From Gallaecimonas pentaromativorans (lineage in GTDB: Bacteria; Pseudomonadota; Gammaproteobacteria; Enterobacterales; Gallaecimonadaceae): a DNA stretch of 64,000 nucleotides. The notes beneath the pieces are model-generated. The model saw only the letters and a program-made list of their open reading frames with translations, did not search any database and was not told where the DNA came from. The translations under genes were made by a program, and so were the position numbers. Where the stretch lies: the NCBI RefSeq assembly GCF_003751625.1, contig NZ_RJUL01000005.1, positions 287,616 to 351,615 of the forward strand, read 5' to 3'. Positions 55,899 to 64,000 of the stretch are shown here, in pieces; position 1 is the first letter of the stretch; the number at the start of each line of letters is the position of its first letter.

Positions 55899-57335
55899 AT
55901 GCAAAGACTGACCGAGGCGGCCCTGGCCGCCATCCCAGGCGCCGTGCAAAAGCCCCGCTACTCGCGGGGCGAGGTGAAAACCGGCATAGTGCACATCGGC
56001 CCTGGCGCTTTTCACCGGGCCCACCAGGCGGTGTATATCGACAGCCTGCTGGCCACAGACCCGCGCTGGGGCATTTGCGGGGTGTCGCTGCGCTCGCCGG
56101 CCCTTAAAGAAAAACTTGGCCCCCAGGACAACCTCTACACCCTGGCGGTGCAGGATTTAACCAGCGGCATGCGCGTTATCGGCGCCTTTACCGAGCTGCT
56201 GGTGGCGCCAGCCGATATGGCCGCCATCCTGGCGCGCATGGCGAGCCCCGAGACCTACCTCATCAGCCTGACCGTCACCGAGAAGGGCTATTGCCTTAAG
56301 GACGGCAAACTCGACTGGCAGCACCCGGATATTGCCGCTGACCTTGCCAACATCAGCGCGCCGGTGTCGGCCATTGGCCTGTTGGTGGCCGCTTTGCAGC
56401 GCCGCCGCCAGGCGGGCCTTGAAAACCTCACGGTGCTGAGCTGCGACAACCTGGTGGATAACGGCCACAAGCTCAAGGGGGCGGTGCTGGCCCTGGCCGG
56501 GCGCCTTGACCCGGCACTTGGCGATTGGATAGCGGCCAAGGTGGCCTTTCCCTGCGCCATGGTGGACTCCATCACCCCGGCTTCGGAGGCCGACCTTGAA
56601 GCCACCGTCGCCCAGACCTTAGGGGCAGTGGACGCCTGGCCCATCAAGCGCGAAGGCTTTAGTCAGTGGGTGATTGAAGACAATTTTTCCGGCCCCAAAC
56701 CGGCCCTCGATTCCGTTGGGGTCACCTTCACCCAAGACGTGGCCCTTTATGAGCAGGCCAAGTTGCGGCTGCTAAACGGCACCCATTCCACTTTGGCTTA
56801 TCTCGGCAGCCTGCTGGGCTTGGAAACGGTACTGGAAGCCATCAGCCAGCCGGTGCTGGCCGACTTTATCGACGCTCTGGTGGCCAAAGAAATCGTGCCG
56901 TCCCTGACCGCCCCGGACGACATGGACCTGGCTGCCTACGCCGAGGCCATCCTCAAACGCTACCGCAACCCCTACATTCGCCATCTGCTGGCGCAAATCG
57001 CCTGGGACGGCTCGCAAAAGCTGCCGTTTCGGCTGCTGGGCACGGTGCGGGACAACCTCAAGGCAGGCCACTCCATCGACCGGCTCTGCGTGGCCGTTGC
57101 CGCCTGGCTGCGCTTTATCGAAGCCAAGGCCCAAAGCGGCGATGCCCTGACCGACCCGCTGGCCGCCAAGTTACTGGCCTGCCAGGGGCCGGATGCCTTC
57201 TTGGCGCTCGACGAGGTCTTTGGCGACTTGGGCGCCAACCCCGCCTTTGCCGCCGCCCTCAAAGCGGCCTACCAGCGCCTGGACGGCATCACCCTTAACA
57301 GCGTACGAGAACGCCTTCATGACCTTATTGACTGA
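55899..57335 (+). CDS. Mannitol-dehydrogenase-family uronate reductase (UxuB/UxaB role)
   Basis: 478-residue long-chain NAD-dependent polyol dehydrogenase. VHIGPGAFHRAHQAVYIDSLL is the nucleotide-binding start; LSCDNLVDNGHKL, KVAFPCAMVDSITPA and KLRLLNGTHSTLAYLG contain the active-site Lys-Asn-His region. The length and motifs are closer to fructuronate reductase UxuB and mannitol dehydrogenase than to UxaB as I recall them. Lying between uxaC and the KDG genes with uxaA but no uxuA in view, it probably reduces tagaturonate to altronate here. Specificity is inferred. Confidence 0.88.
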   Translation: MQRLTEAALAAIPGAVQKPRYSRGEVKTGIVHIGPGAFHRAHQAVYIDSLLATDPRWGICGVSLRSPALKEKLGPQDNLYTLAVQDLTSGMRVIGAFTELLVAPADMAAILARMASPETYLISLTVTEKGYCLKDGKLDWQHPDIAADLANISAPVSAIGLLVAALQRRRQAGLENLTVLSCDNLVDNGHKLKGAVLALAGRLDPALGDWIAAKVAFPCAMVDSITPASEADLEATVAQTLGAVDAWPIKREGFSQWVIEDNFSGPKPALDSVGVTFTQDVALYEQAKLRLLNGTHSTLAYLGSLLGLETVLEAISQPVLADFIDALVAKEIVPSLTAPDDMDLAAYAEAILKRYRNPYIRHLLAQIAWDGSQKLPFRLLGTVRDNLKAGHSIDRLCVAVAAWLRFIEAKAQSGDALTDPLAAKLLACQGPDAFLALDEVFGDLGANPAFAAALKAAYQRLDGITLNSVRERLHDLID

Positions 57336-57951
57336 TCTGTTGGACCAAAGCCGCCTTATCCCCATTATCCAGGCCGACTCGGCGGCGGCAGCCGTGGCCG
57401 CTGCCCGCGCCATCCACCAAGGCGGCATAGGCCAGGTGGAAGTGGTGCTGCGAAACGCCCAGGCGCTGGACTGCATCAAGGCCATCCGCAATGAAGTGCC
57501 AGAGGTGCGGGTAGGGGCTGGCACTGTGCTAAGCGGCGAGCAGGCCAGGGCGGTGCACGAAGCCGGCGCCCAGTTTATCGTTACCCCCACCACCACCGAC
57601 AAATTGCTGGCGGCGCTACTTGAGACCGGGCTGCCCTTTGCCCCTGGGGTATCGAGCCTGTCTGACATCGGCCGCATGGTCGAGGCCGGTTGCCAGCAAC
57701 TAAAACTCTTTCCGGCTGAGCTCAGCGGCGGAGTGGCGCTATTAAAGGCCATCAGCAGCATCTTCCCGGGCGTCACTTTTTGCCCCACCGGCGGCGTAGC
57801 GGAGAACAACCTTGCCAGCTACCTGGCGCTGGGTAACGTCTTTGCCGTGGGCGGCAGCTGGATAGCCCCCAATAAACTGGTAGCCGAGGGCAACTGGCAG
57901 GGCATCAGCCAGCGCGCCGCCGCCGCTAAAAGCCAGGTGCCGGGCCTATGA
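57319..57951 (+). CDS. eda: KDPG/KHG aldolase
   Basis: 210 aa from ATG 57319, overlapping the reductase gene by 17 bp; a longer frame from 57193 only translates that gene out of frame. Class I aldolase: QVEVVLRNAQALDCIKAI carries the catalytic Glu, VGAGTVLSGEQA the phosphate-side loop, and QLKLFPAE the Schiff-base Lys. Splits 2-keto-3-deoxy-6-phosphogluconate to pyruvate and glyceraldehyde-3-phosphate. Confidence 0.95.
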   Translation: MTLLTDLLDQSRLIPIIQADSAAAAVAAARAIHQGGIGQVEVVLRNAQALDCIKAIRNEVPEVRVGAGTVLSGEQARAVHEAGAQFIVTPTTTDKLLAALLETGLPFAPGVSSLSDIGRMVEAGCQQLKLFPAELSGGVALLKAISSIFPGVTFCPTGGVAENNLASYLALGNVFAVGGSWIAPNKLVAEGNWQGISQRAAAAKSQVPGL

Positions 57952-58844
57952 AAAAACTGCTGATGCTCGGCGAATGCATGGTGGAGATGGCCGCCGCCGA
58001 CGGTGGCCTCTATCGCCAGGGCTTTGCCGGGGATGTCTACAACACCGCCGTCTACTTAAAGCGCAGCCTCAACACCCCGGCCCAAGTGGGGCTGCTCACC
58101 GCCGTTGGCGACGATGCCATGAGCGAGGCGATGCTGGCGTGTTTTCGCGCCGAAGGCCTCGACAACCGCCACTGCTACCAATTGCCAGGCGCCATGCCGG
58201 GGCTTTATTTGATTGAGGTGGACGAGGCCGGCGAGCGTAATTTTTTGTACTGGCGCAGCCAGGCCGCCGCCCGGCAACTGGTGCGCTGCATCGAAGAGGA
58301 TAACGGCGCCGCTTTTAGTGGTACCGATCTGCTGCTGTTCTCCGGCATTAGCCTGGCCATTTTAAGCGCCGAGCACCGGGCGCTGCTGCTTGAGCGCTTA
58401 AAGGCGCTGCGCGCCCAAGGCGCCACCTTGGTGTTTGACCCCAACTACCGGGCCAAACTCTGGGGCAAAGACGAGGCCGCCCATTGGCTGGCGCAGGCCT
58501 ATGGCTGCGCTGACATCGCCTTGCCGGGGCTCGAAGAACATCAGCTGCTGTGGGGCCAACAAAGCCCTGAACAGGCGGCGGACTTTTTAACCGGCCTTGG
58601 GGTCAAGGAACTGGTGATAAAGCAGGGGCCGGAGCAGCTTTTTGTGAACGGTCAGTACCTTGCCGTGACCCCGGCCGAGCAGGTGGTAGACACCACCGCC
58701 GCCGGCGATTCCTTTAACGGCGGCTACCTGGCGGCGCGCCTGGACGGCCAAAGCCCCCTGGAAGCGGCCAAGCAAGGGGCGGCGCTGGCCCGGCGGGTGA
58801 TTGGCTATCGCGGCGCCATTATCGATAAAAACCAATGGGCCTGA
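57948..58844 (+). CDS. kdgK: 2-keto-3-deoxygluconate kinase
   Basis: 298-residue PfkB/ribokinase-type sugar kinase. N-terminal LMLGECMVEMA and YNTAVYLKRSL are typical of KdgK, and the C-terminal PfkB signature VVDTTAAGDSFNGGYLAARL contains the catalytic Asp. Phosphorylates KDG produced by both the KduID and UxaCBA branches. ATGA overlap with the aldolase gene. Confidence 0.94.
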   Translation: MKKLLMLGECMVEMAAADGGLYRQGFAGDVYNTAVYLKRSLNTPAQVGLLTAVGDDAMSEAMLACFRAEGLDNRHCYQLPGAMPGLYLIEVDEAGERNFLYWRSQAAARQLVRCIEEDNGAAFSGTDLLLFSGISLAILSAEHRALLLERLKALRAQGATLVFDPNYRAKLWGKDEAAHWLAQAYGCADIALPGLEEHQLLWGQQSPEQAADFLTGLGVKELVIKQGPEQLFVNGQYLAVTPAEQVVDTTAAGDSFNGGYLAARLDGQSPLEAAKQGAALARRVIGYRGAIIDKNQWA

Positions 58845-60148
58845 GCGCATTGTTGCTGGCCCAGGTGCTGGCCTTTCCCGGCGCCGATGGCCTGGGCCGC
58901 TACACGGTAGGCGGCCGTGGCGGCCAGGTGCTGATCGTTAACTCGTTAAAGGACGATGCCAGCCCCGGCACCCTGCGCTGGGCCATCGAACAACCCGGGC
59001 CGCGCATTGTGGTGTTTAGCGTCTCCGGGGTCATTGACCTTAAAAAGCCGCTTGTCATCAGCCAAGGCCAGCTGACCCTGGCCGGGCAAAGCTCGCCGGG
59101 GGGCATTGTCCTTAAAGGCGCCGAAACCCGGGTGGAAGCCGACCAGGTGATCATCCGTTACCTGCGTTTTCGCTTAGGGCGTGTTAAGGATGATTGGGAC
59201 GCCATCAACGGCCGCCAGCACAGCGATATCATCATCGACCACTGCTCCATGAGCTGGTCCATCGACGAGACCGCCAGCTTTTACAACAACCGCCGCTTTA
59301 CCCTGCAATACAGCCTGATTGCCCAGAGCCTGGACCACGCCGGCCACAGCAAGGGCGAGCACGGCTACGGCGGCATCTGGGGGGGCCGGGGGGCCAGTTT
59401 TCACCACAATCTGCTGGCCAACCATCAAAGCCGGCTGCCCCGTTTTAACGGCTGGCGCCTGGGGCCAAATTATCCCCAGGGCGAAGAGCTGGTGGATTTT
59501 CGCAACAACGTCATCTTCAACTGGGGCGAGCACGGCAGCTACGGCAACGAGCAGGGCAAGGTCAATATCATTGGCAACAGCTACCTGCCGGGCCCGGCCA
59601 GCCAACACCGCGCCATCTTCGAGCTGTGGGGCGCCGATAAGGCAGGGGATCTGTTTCTTGCCGGTAACCTGATGGCCGGTAAGGCGTCCGCTAGCCTTAC
59701 CGCCTGGCCAAGGCTCAAGGATGAGGACATGGCCACCCTGGCTGCCAAGCACCAAAAAACCAAAGCCTTTACCTACCCCGCGATGCCACTGATGCTGGCC
59801 AGCCAAAACGCCGAGGCCAGTTATCAGCTGCTGGTGCAAAAAGGGGAGGTGGGGGCCAACCGCAATGCCCACGGCTATTTTCGCGACAGCGTTGACAGCG
59901 CCGTACTGAGTGAGGTGAAAAGCGGCCAGGGCCGACTGATTGACAGCGAGCTTGACGCCATCGAAAGCTGGGTCGCCTACGGGCGCGAATTCAAACAAAA
60001 GCCGGTAGTTGATGCCAACCACAACGGCATGGCCGACGACTGGGAGCAGCGCCATGGGGTCAGCGATCCTAATGGCCATGGGCTTTCTGGTGATTACTCC
60101 AATATAGAAAGTTATCTCAATGATTTAGGTCAATTTACAGCGCCTTAA
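58835..60148 (+). CDS. PL1-family pectate lyase
   Basis: 437 aa, right-handed beta-helix. FPGADGLGRYTVGGRGGQVL is the usual start of mature PL1 proteins of the pectate trisaccharide-lyase type. IIIDHCSMSWSIDE supplies calcium-binding acids, and HHNLLANHQSRLPRF holds the catalytic Arg in an R-x-P-R context. A calcium-binding-like DANHNGMADDWEQRHG segment is near the C-terminus. The signal peptide is very short (MGLSALLLAQVLA) and lacks positive charges; the gene starts 10 bp inside kdgK. Last gene of the pectin operon. Confidence 0.9.
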   Translation: MGLSALLLAQVLAFPGADGLGRYTVGGRGGQVLIVNSLKDDASPGTLRWAIEQPGPRIVVFSVSGVIDLKKPLVISQGQLTLAGQSSPGGIVLKGAETRVEADQVIIRYLRFRLGRVKDDWDAINGRQHSDIIIDHCSMSWSIDETASFYNNRRFTLQYSLIAQSLDHAGHSKGEHGYGGIWGGRGASFHHNLLANHQSRLPRFNGWRLGPNYPQGEELVDFRNNVIFNWGEHGSYGNEQGKVNIIGNSYLPGPASQHRAIFELWGADKAGDLFLAGNLMAGKASASLTAWPRLKDEDMATLAAKHQKTKAFTYPAMPLMLASQNAEASYQLLVQKGEVGANRNAHGYFRDSVDSAVLSEVKSGQGRLIDSELDAIESWVAYGREFKQKPVVDANHNGMADDWEQRHGVSDPNGHGLSGDYSNIESYLNDLGQFTAP

Positions 60149-60308
60149 TTTCCTTCATTTTCTGTCATGCCTGTCGTTATGGATTGGTGTAGGCATTTTT
60201 GCTGTCAGCCTGTAACGTTCTGCCGTTTTAAACAGCTGCTTCTCAAATCCCACGTTTTTAGCTGCCCTTTGGCAGCGTCCTATTGGCTTGCTTGTGAAGG
60301 AATTTTTT

Positions 60309-61967
60309 ATGCACTCGGTTTCTGCCGATAACCATCCCCCTGAAAGTGGCTGGGACAGGGTCTCTGCCCGCTACAACCTCTCTCAGAAAATGCTGCTGCT
60401 GATGGCCCTGGTGGTGGCCAGCGTGTTGGCAACCGCTGCCTTTAACGCCAACAGCACCCGCCAGTCTATTCGGGAAGTGATAGACCAAGCCCTTATCGGC
60501 CAGGTGCAAAGCTACCAGCAGGTGCTAACCCGCCTTTACCGGCAAGACCCCAAACAATTTGTGGCTCGGGCCCGGGATATCCTCGAAGGCGCCCGCTGGG
60601 GAGAGGGCAACAGCGATTATTTATTTTTGGCCGGTCGCGACGGCCGGCTGCTCATCTACCCGCCGGATCCCAGCCGTGAAGGGGGTTTTGCCGACCCGGT
60701 ACCCCTTGATAACCGCAACCTCAATATCAATGAAGGGCTGGCCCAGGTGGCGAGCAGCGGCGATGCGGCGGTGCTGCGCTACACCTACCGCAAACCCGGT
60801 GGCAACAAGGTGCTAAAAGACGTGTATGCCATGCCGGTGGGTGATTTCGTGGTGGCCGGCGGGGTCTACATGGACGCGGCCGACCGGGAAATGGCGGCCT
60901 TTTTAAAGCGCTCGGCGCTGGCGCTCTTGGTCTCGGTGGCGCTGCTGGGTCTTTGGATCTTCGGGGTCAGCAAGGCCATCAAAGGCCGGGTGCGACGGGT
61001 CATGGGCAGCTTAAGGCGCATCAGCAACCGCGACCTTAGCCAGGACGCTAGCCTCGATGGCAAAGACGAGTTTGCCGAAGTGGCCAACGGCCTTGAGCAG
61101 ACCCGCAGAGCTCTTGCCGAGGTGCTGGCCACCCAAAGAGGCAGCGCGCTGACCCTGGCCAGCGCCTCGCTGCAAATGGATAACGGCATGGCCCAGGTCG
61201 GTGAAGCCATTTCTTCCCAGCGCCAGCGCCTCGAAACCCTGGCCTCGGCGCTGGAGCAAATGGCAGGCTCCACCCAGGAAGTGGCCCACAACGCCCAGGC
61301 CAGCGCCAGTGACACCCAGCATACCGCCACCATGGTCAGCGAGGGTATGGCAACACTGGACGCCATCATCAAAGCGGTGCGAAGCCTGGCAGACGACCTT
61401 TCCCAAAGCGCCGTTGCCGTGGATGAAGTGCAGCAAGGGGTCCAGCAAATTGGCTCCTTGGCGGCGGCCATTGACGGCATCTCTGAGCAAACCAACCTGC
61501 TGGCCTTAAACGCCGCCATTGAAGCGGCCCGGGCCGGCGAGCAGGGCCGGGGTTTTGCGGTGGTGGCCGACGAGGTGCGCCAACTGGCCGGCCATTCGCA
61601 AAAGACCACCCGCGATATCGCGGGCGTGATTGACGATCTCTCCGGTCATACCCGTAAAGCGGTGTCGATGATCCACGGCGCCGTCAAAGTGGCTGGCAGT
61701 ACCTTGGGTGAGGTAGAAACGGCTCGCCAGGAGTTCGAGGCCATCAACCACAAGGCCGGGCTGATTAGCGACCACAGCACGCAAATTGCTGCGGCGGCCG
61801 AACAGCAAAGCCAGGTGACCGCAGAAGTCACCCGCAACCTGGTGGGGATCCGCGACGCGGTGGAAGAAACCGAGCAGGTGGTGGCCGAGCTGCATCTGGC
61901 CAGTGCCAGCCTCAAGGGCGAAGCCCACACCCTCGAAGAACGGGTGACCAGTTATCAGTTGCCTTGA
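60309..61967 (+). CDS. Methyl-accepting chemotaxis protein 1 (sCache)
   Basis: 552 aa from ATG 60309 (GAAGGA upstream). First membrane helix at about 27-47, then a periplasmic single-Cache domain (RWGEGNSDYLFLAGRDGRLLIYPPDP, GDFVVAGGVYMDAADREM), a second helix (ALALLVSVALLGLWIFGV), HAMP, and the signalling coiled coil with the invariant tip [19 protein letters not shown]. No CheR-binding C-terminal pentapeptide is seen. Small organic acids are common ligands of such Cache domains; next to the pectin locus, a breakdown product is an attractive candidate. Confidence 0.95.
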   Translation: MHSVSADNHPPESGWDRVSARYNLSQKMLLLMALVVASVLATAAFNANSTRQSIREVIDQALIGQVQSYQQVLTRLYRQDPKQFVARARDILEGARWGEGNSDYLFLAGRDGRLLIYPPDPSREGGFADPVPLDNRNLNINEGLAQVASSGDAAVLRYTYRKPGGNKVLKDVYAMPVGDFVVAGGVYMDAADREMAAFLKRSALALLVSVALLGLWIFGVSKAIKGRVRRVMGSLRRISNRDLSQDASLDGKDEFAEVANGLEQTRRALAEVLATQRGSALTLASASLQMDNGMAQVGEAISSQRQRLETLASALEQMAGSTQEVAHNAQASASDTQHTATMVSEGMATLDAIIKAVRSLADDLSQSAVAVDEVQQGVQQIGSLAAAIDGISEQTNLLALNAAIEAARAGEQGRGFAVVADEVRQLAGHSQKTTRDIAGVIDDLSGHTRKAVSMIHGAVKVAGSTLGEVETARQEFEAINHKAGLISDHSTQIAAAAEQQSQVTAEVTRNLVGIRDAVEETEQVVAELHLASASLKGEAHTLEERVTSYQLP

Positions 61968-61992
61968 AAAGGGCCCCGGCAGGGGCCCTTTT
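61967..61992 (+). terminator. Terminator after chemoreceptor 1
   Basis: AAAA-GGGCCCC-GGCA-GGGGCCC-TTTT directly after the stop codon. The remaining 210 bp before the next start hold presumed promoter DNA only. Confidence 0.85.
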
Positions 61993-62204
61993 AGTCAGTG
62001 CCAAGCGATTATCGTAATCTGCTCTTTTGCCTTATTACACAAAGAGATTGGGTAATACGTTGATCGCAAAGAATTATTCCCTCCGTTCTGGAAACAGTCT
62101 GTCTAGGCATGGTCAGTTTTTAATTTGTTCCTATGCCTTTTGGTGCGCAGTACACTGCGGGCAGTGCAACCGCAGGGTCAACCCCGCAGGACCGAGGTCT
62201 CGTT

Positions 62205-63872
62205 ATGCCCCCGATAGATGTCGCCCCAACGACCTTTCACCAGGACGGCTGGTGGAGCCGATTGTCGGCCCGTTTCAATCTTTCCCAGAAAATGCAGCTG
62301 CTGCTGGCGCTGATAGTGGTGAGCGTCATGGCCACCGTTGCCTTTAACGCCGCCAGTACCCGTAGCGCCATCCGTGAGGCCACCGACACCGCCCTGATGG
62401 GACAGGTCACCAGCTACCAAAAAGTGCTGAGCCAGATGCAGCAAAGCGATCCGGCGCATTTTCTTGAAAAAGCGCGGGTGCTGCTAAGCCAGGCCCGTTG
62501 GGGCCACAACGACGAAGACTATCTGTTTTTGCTGGCCAAAGACGGCCATTACCTGATTTACCCACCCAAGCCTGAACTCGAAGGGGGCTTTGCAAAAGAC
62601 GTCAAACTGATGGGCCGAGACGAGCGCATTAACGACGCCTTTGCCCGCCTGGGCCAGAGCGGCGAGGCGGCCATGCTGCGTTTTCAATACGCCAAGCCCG
62701 GCGGCGAGGTGTCATTGAAAGACTTGTATGTGGTGCCGGTGGGGGACTACCAATTGGCCGGGGGCGTTTACCTGGACGCCGCCGACATGGAAATGATGGC
62801 CTTTATCAAGCGCAGCGTCATCGCGCTGCTGGTGTCCATTGCCCTGTTGAGCCTGTGGGTGATGAGCTTGTCGAGGGTCATCCGCGACCGCGTCGGCAGG
62901 CTTTTGGCCGGGCTGCAGCGCTTGGCTGGCAAAGACCTTCGCGAGCAGACGCTGTTGGCCGGCAAGGACGAGTTTTCCATTGTCGCCAAAGGCTTGGACG
63001 AAACCCGCCGCGCCCTGGCCGAGGTGCTGGGCGCTCAGCGCTCCGGCTCTTTGGCACTGGCCAGCGCCACGGTGCAGATGGACGGCAACCTCGAGCACGT
63101 CAGCAAGGCCATTGCCCTGCAGCGCGAGCGCTTAGAAGCCCTGGCCTCTGCCATGCAGCAGATGGCGGGCTCAACCCAGGAAGTGGCGTCCAACGCGCAG
63201 GCCAGCGCCGGTGACACCCAAGACACCGCCGGCCTGGTTGGCCACGGCATGCGCACCCTTGATGAGGTGATTGCCGCAGTTAAGTTGCTGGCAGATGACC
63301 TTGGCGCCAGTGCCAGGGCGGTGGATGCAGTGCAGCAAGGGGTTACGCAAATCGGCACCATGGTGGACTCCATCAGCGGCATTTCCGACCAGACCAACCT
63401 GCTGGCCCTGAACGCCGCCATCGAGGCGGCCCGGGCCGGCGAGTTTGGCCGCGGCTTTGCGGTGGTAGCGGACGAGGTACGCAAGCTCGCCGGGCACTCC
63501 CAGCAAACCACCAAGGACATCGCCGGCATGATTGAGCGGCTGACCCGCGAAAGCGGCGAAGCGGTGGCCATGATGCAAACCAGCGTCGAAGCGGCAGCCA
63601 AGACCATGAGCGAAGTAGAAGAGGCCCGTGATGAGTTCAAGGCCATCAACAGCAAGGCCGATTTGATTGCCGACCACACAGCGCAAATTGCCACCGCCGC
63701 GGAAGAGCAAAGCCAGGTCACCAAGGAAGTGAGCCTGACCTTGGTGGATATCCGCGACGCGGTGGAAGACACCGAGCGCATGGTCAACGAGCTCTACAGC
63801 GCCAGCCGCAGCCTCAAAAGCGAAGCCAGCCAGATGGACCAACAGGTGGCCCAGTACCAGTTGCCGGTGTAA
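62205..63872 (+). CDS. Methyl-accepting chemotaxis protein 2 (sCache), paralogue of the preceding gene
   Basis: 555 aa from ATG 62205; upstream in-frame codons to 62133 look non-coding. It has the same architecture as its neighbour: helix 1 after [18 protein letters not shown], sCache domain ([27 protein letters not shown]), helix 2, HAMP and the [19 protein letters not shown] tip. The cytoplasmic halves are very similar and the sensor halves less so, indicating tandem duplication with sensor divergence. Its terminator appears cut by an IS end. Confidence 0.95.
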   Translation: MPPIDVAPTTFHQDGWWSRLSARFNLSQKMQLLLALIVVSVMATVAFNAASTRSAIREATDTALMGQVTSYQKVLSQMQQSDPAHFLEKARVLLSQARWGHNDEDYLFLLAKDGHYLIYPPKPELEGGFAKDVKLMGRDERINDAFARLGQSGEAAMLRFQYAKPGGEVSLKDLYVVPVGDYQLAGGVYLDAADMEMMAFIKRSVIALLVSIALLSLWVMSLSRVIRDRVGRLLAGLQRLAGKDLREQTLLAGKDEFSIVAKGLDETRRALAEVLGAQRSGSLALASATVQMDGNLEHVSKAIALQRERLEALASAMQQMAGSTQEVASNAQASAGDTQDTAGLVGHGMRTLDEVIAAVKLLADDLGASARAVDAVQQGVTQIGTMVDSISGISDQTNLLALNAAIEAARAGEFGRGFAVVADEVRKLAGHSQQTTKDIAGMIERLTRESGEAVAMMQTSVEAAAKTMSEVEEARDEFKAINSKADLIADHTAQIATAAEEQSQVTKEVSLTLVDIRDAVEDTERMVNELYSASRSLKSEASQMDQQVAQYQLPV

Positions 63873-63884
63873 AAGCCATATTGC

Positions 63885-63905
63885 TAAAAAAGCCCCGCAA
63901 TGCGG
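63885..63905 (+). terminator. Truncated terminator of chemoreceptor 2
   Basis: An A-run then GCCCCGC-AAT-GCGG: the right arm should continue GGC and a T-run, but the sequence switches to the IS4-type end at 63906. Confidence 0.65.
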
Positions 63906-64000
63906 TAATGCTGATCAGTTAAGACCGATCGCTTGACTGATCCTCTAGTGATGGAAAAATCCGACATCTCCTTGGTGTCGGATTTTTTTATGCGTCTTCA
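63906..64000. mobile_element. Left end of an IS4-type insertion sequence (runs off the window)
   Basis: TAATGCTGATCAGTTAAG (63906-63923) differs by one base from the 18-bp terminal repeat of E. coli IS4 as I recall it, and subterminal DNA (GCTTGACTGATCC) is also IS4-like. No transposase is visible because the window ends 77 bp later. A hairpin terminator sits just inside the end. Confidence 0.7.
63955..63989 (+). terminator. Hairpin terminator inside the IS end
   Basis: AAAATCCGACA and TGTCGGATTTT pair around a 9-nt loop, followed by more T. It may stop host transcription from entering the element. Confidence 0.75.

Noticed and set aside
60149..60308. Flagellar sigma-28 promoter before the chemoreceptors
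   Set aside because: No TAAA with a correctly spaced GCCGATAA was found before either MCP gene.
1..64000. CRISPR array, prophage, integrase or attachment site at the tRNA genes
   Set aside because: No spaced direct repeats, phage structural genes, integrase or duplicated tRNA 3' fragments were seen; repeated sequence near 37328-37964 is explained by intact tRNA copies.

Overview
The window looks like chromosomal DNA from a free-living, probably aquatic, GC-rich gammaproteobacterium. The evidence is the E. coli-like order of core genes, a TonB-dependent carbohydrate receptor, GlyGly-CTERM secreted proteases and methyl-accepting chemotaxis proteins. My best guess is Gallaecimonas or a close relative, but that rests on recall and was not tested by any search.

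Layout. (1) 1-5400, accessory genes: the 3' end of a KdpE-like response regulator; an HxlR regulator with an upstream SDR oxidoreductase and repeated candidate operator; a divergent rcnR/rcnA nickel-cobalt efflux pair with two near-perfect RcnR operators; an unrecognised protein; and a broken serine-hydrolase gene. (2) 5645-15192, secreted protease operon: an M36 metallopeptidase gene overlaps by ATGA a very long gene. That long gene encodes two subtilisin-Kelch exoproteins joined in frame, with a sorting tail and a new signal peptide between them. (3) 15500-37964, a housekeeping block in the order of the E. coli 14-15 minute region: lipA-lipB-ybeD-dacA-rlpA-mltB-rodA-mrdA-rlmH-rsfS-nadD-holA-lptE-leuS-ybeL-lnt-corC-ybeY-ybeZ-miaB-ubiF, then a Met-Leu-Gln-Met-Gln-Gln tRNA operon with a strong promoter. 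(4) 38234-39613, a lipoprotein of unknown function. (5) 39644-60148, a pectin utilisation locus. (6) 60309-63872, two tandem paralogous chemoreceptors. The left end of an IS4-type element starts at 63906 and runs off the window.

How the pectin locus would work (inference from families). A PL1 lyase and a GH28 polygalacturonase cut polygalacturonate, and the TonB-dependent receptor takes up oligomers. GH105 removes unsaturated uronic acid from oligosaccharides, and a lipoprotein-anchored TRAP transporter imports the products. KduI and KduD convert unsaturated uronate to 2-keto-3-deoxygluconate (KDG). UxaC, a mannitol-dehydrogenase-family reductase and UxaA convert galacturonate to KDG, which KdgK and Eda split to pyruvate and glyceraldehyde-3-phosphate. 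An IclR (KdgR-like) and a LacI regulator are encoded side by side. A perfect 14-bp palindrome of LacI-operator type occurs at the divergent receptor/kduD promoter and again before the GH28 gene.

Most notable: the in-frame double exoprotease, the shared palindrome of the pectin locus, the IS4-type end that interrupts a chemoreceptor terminator, the hydrolase pseudogene with two lesions, and a hairpin-rich element after ubiF.
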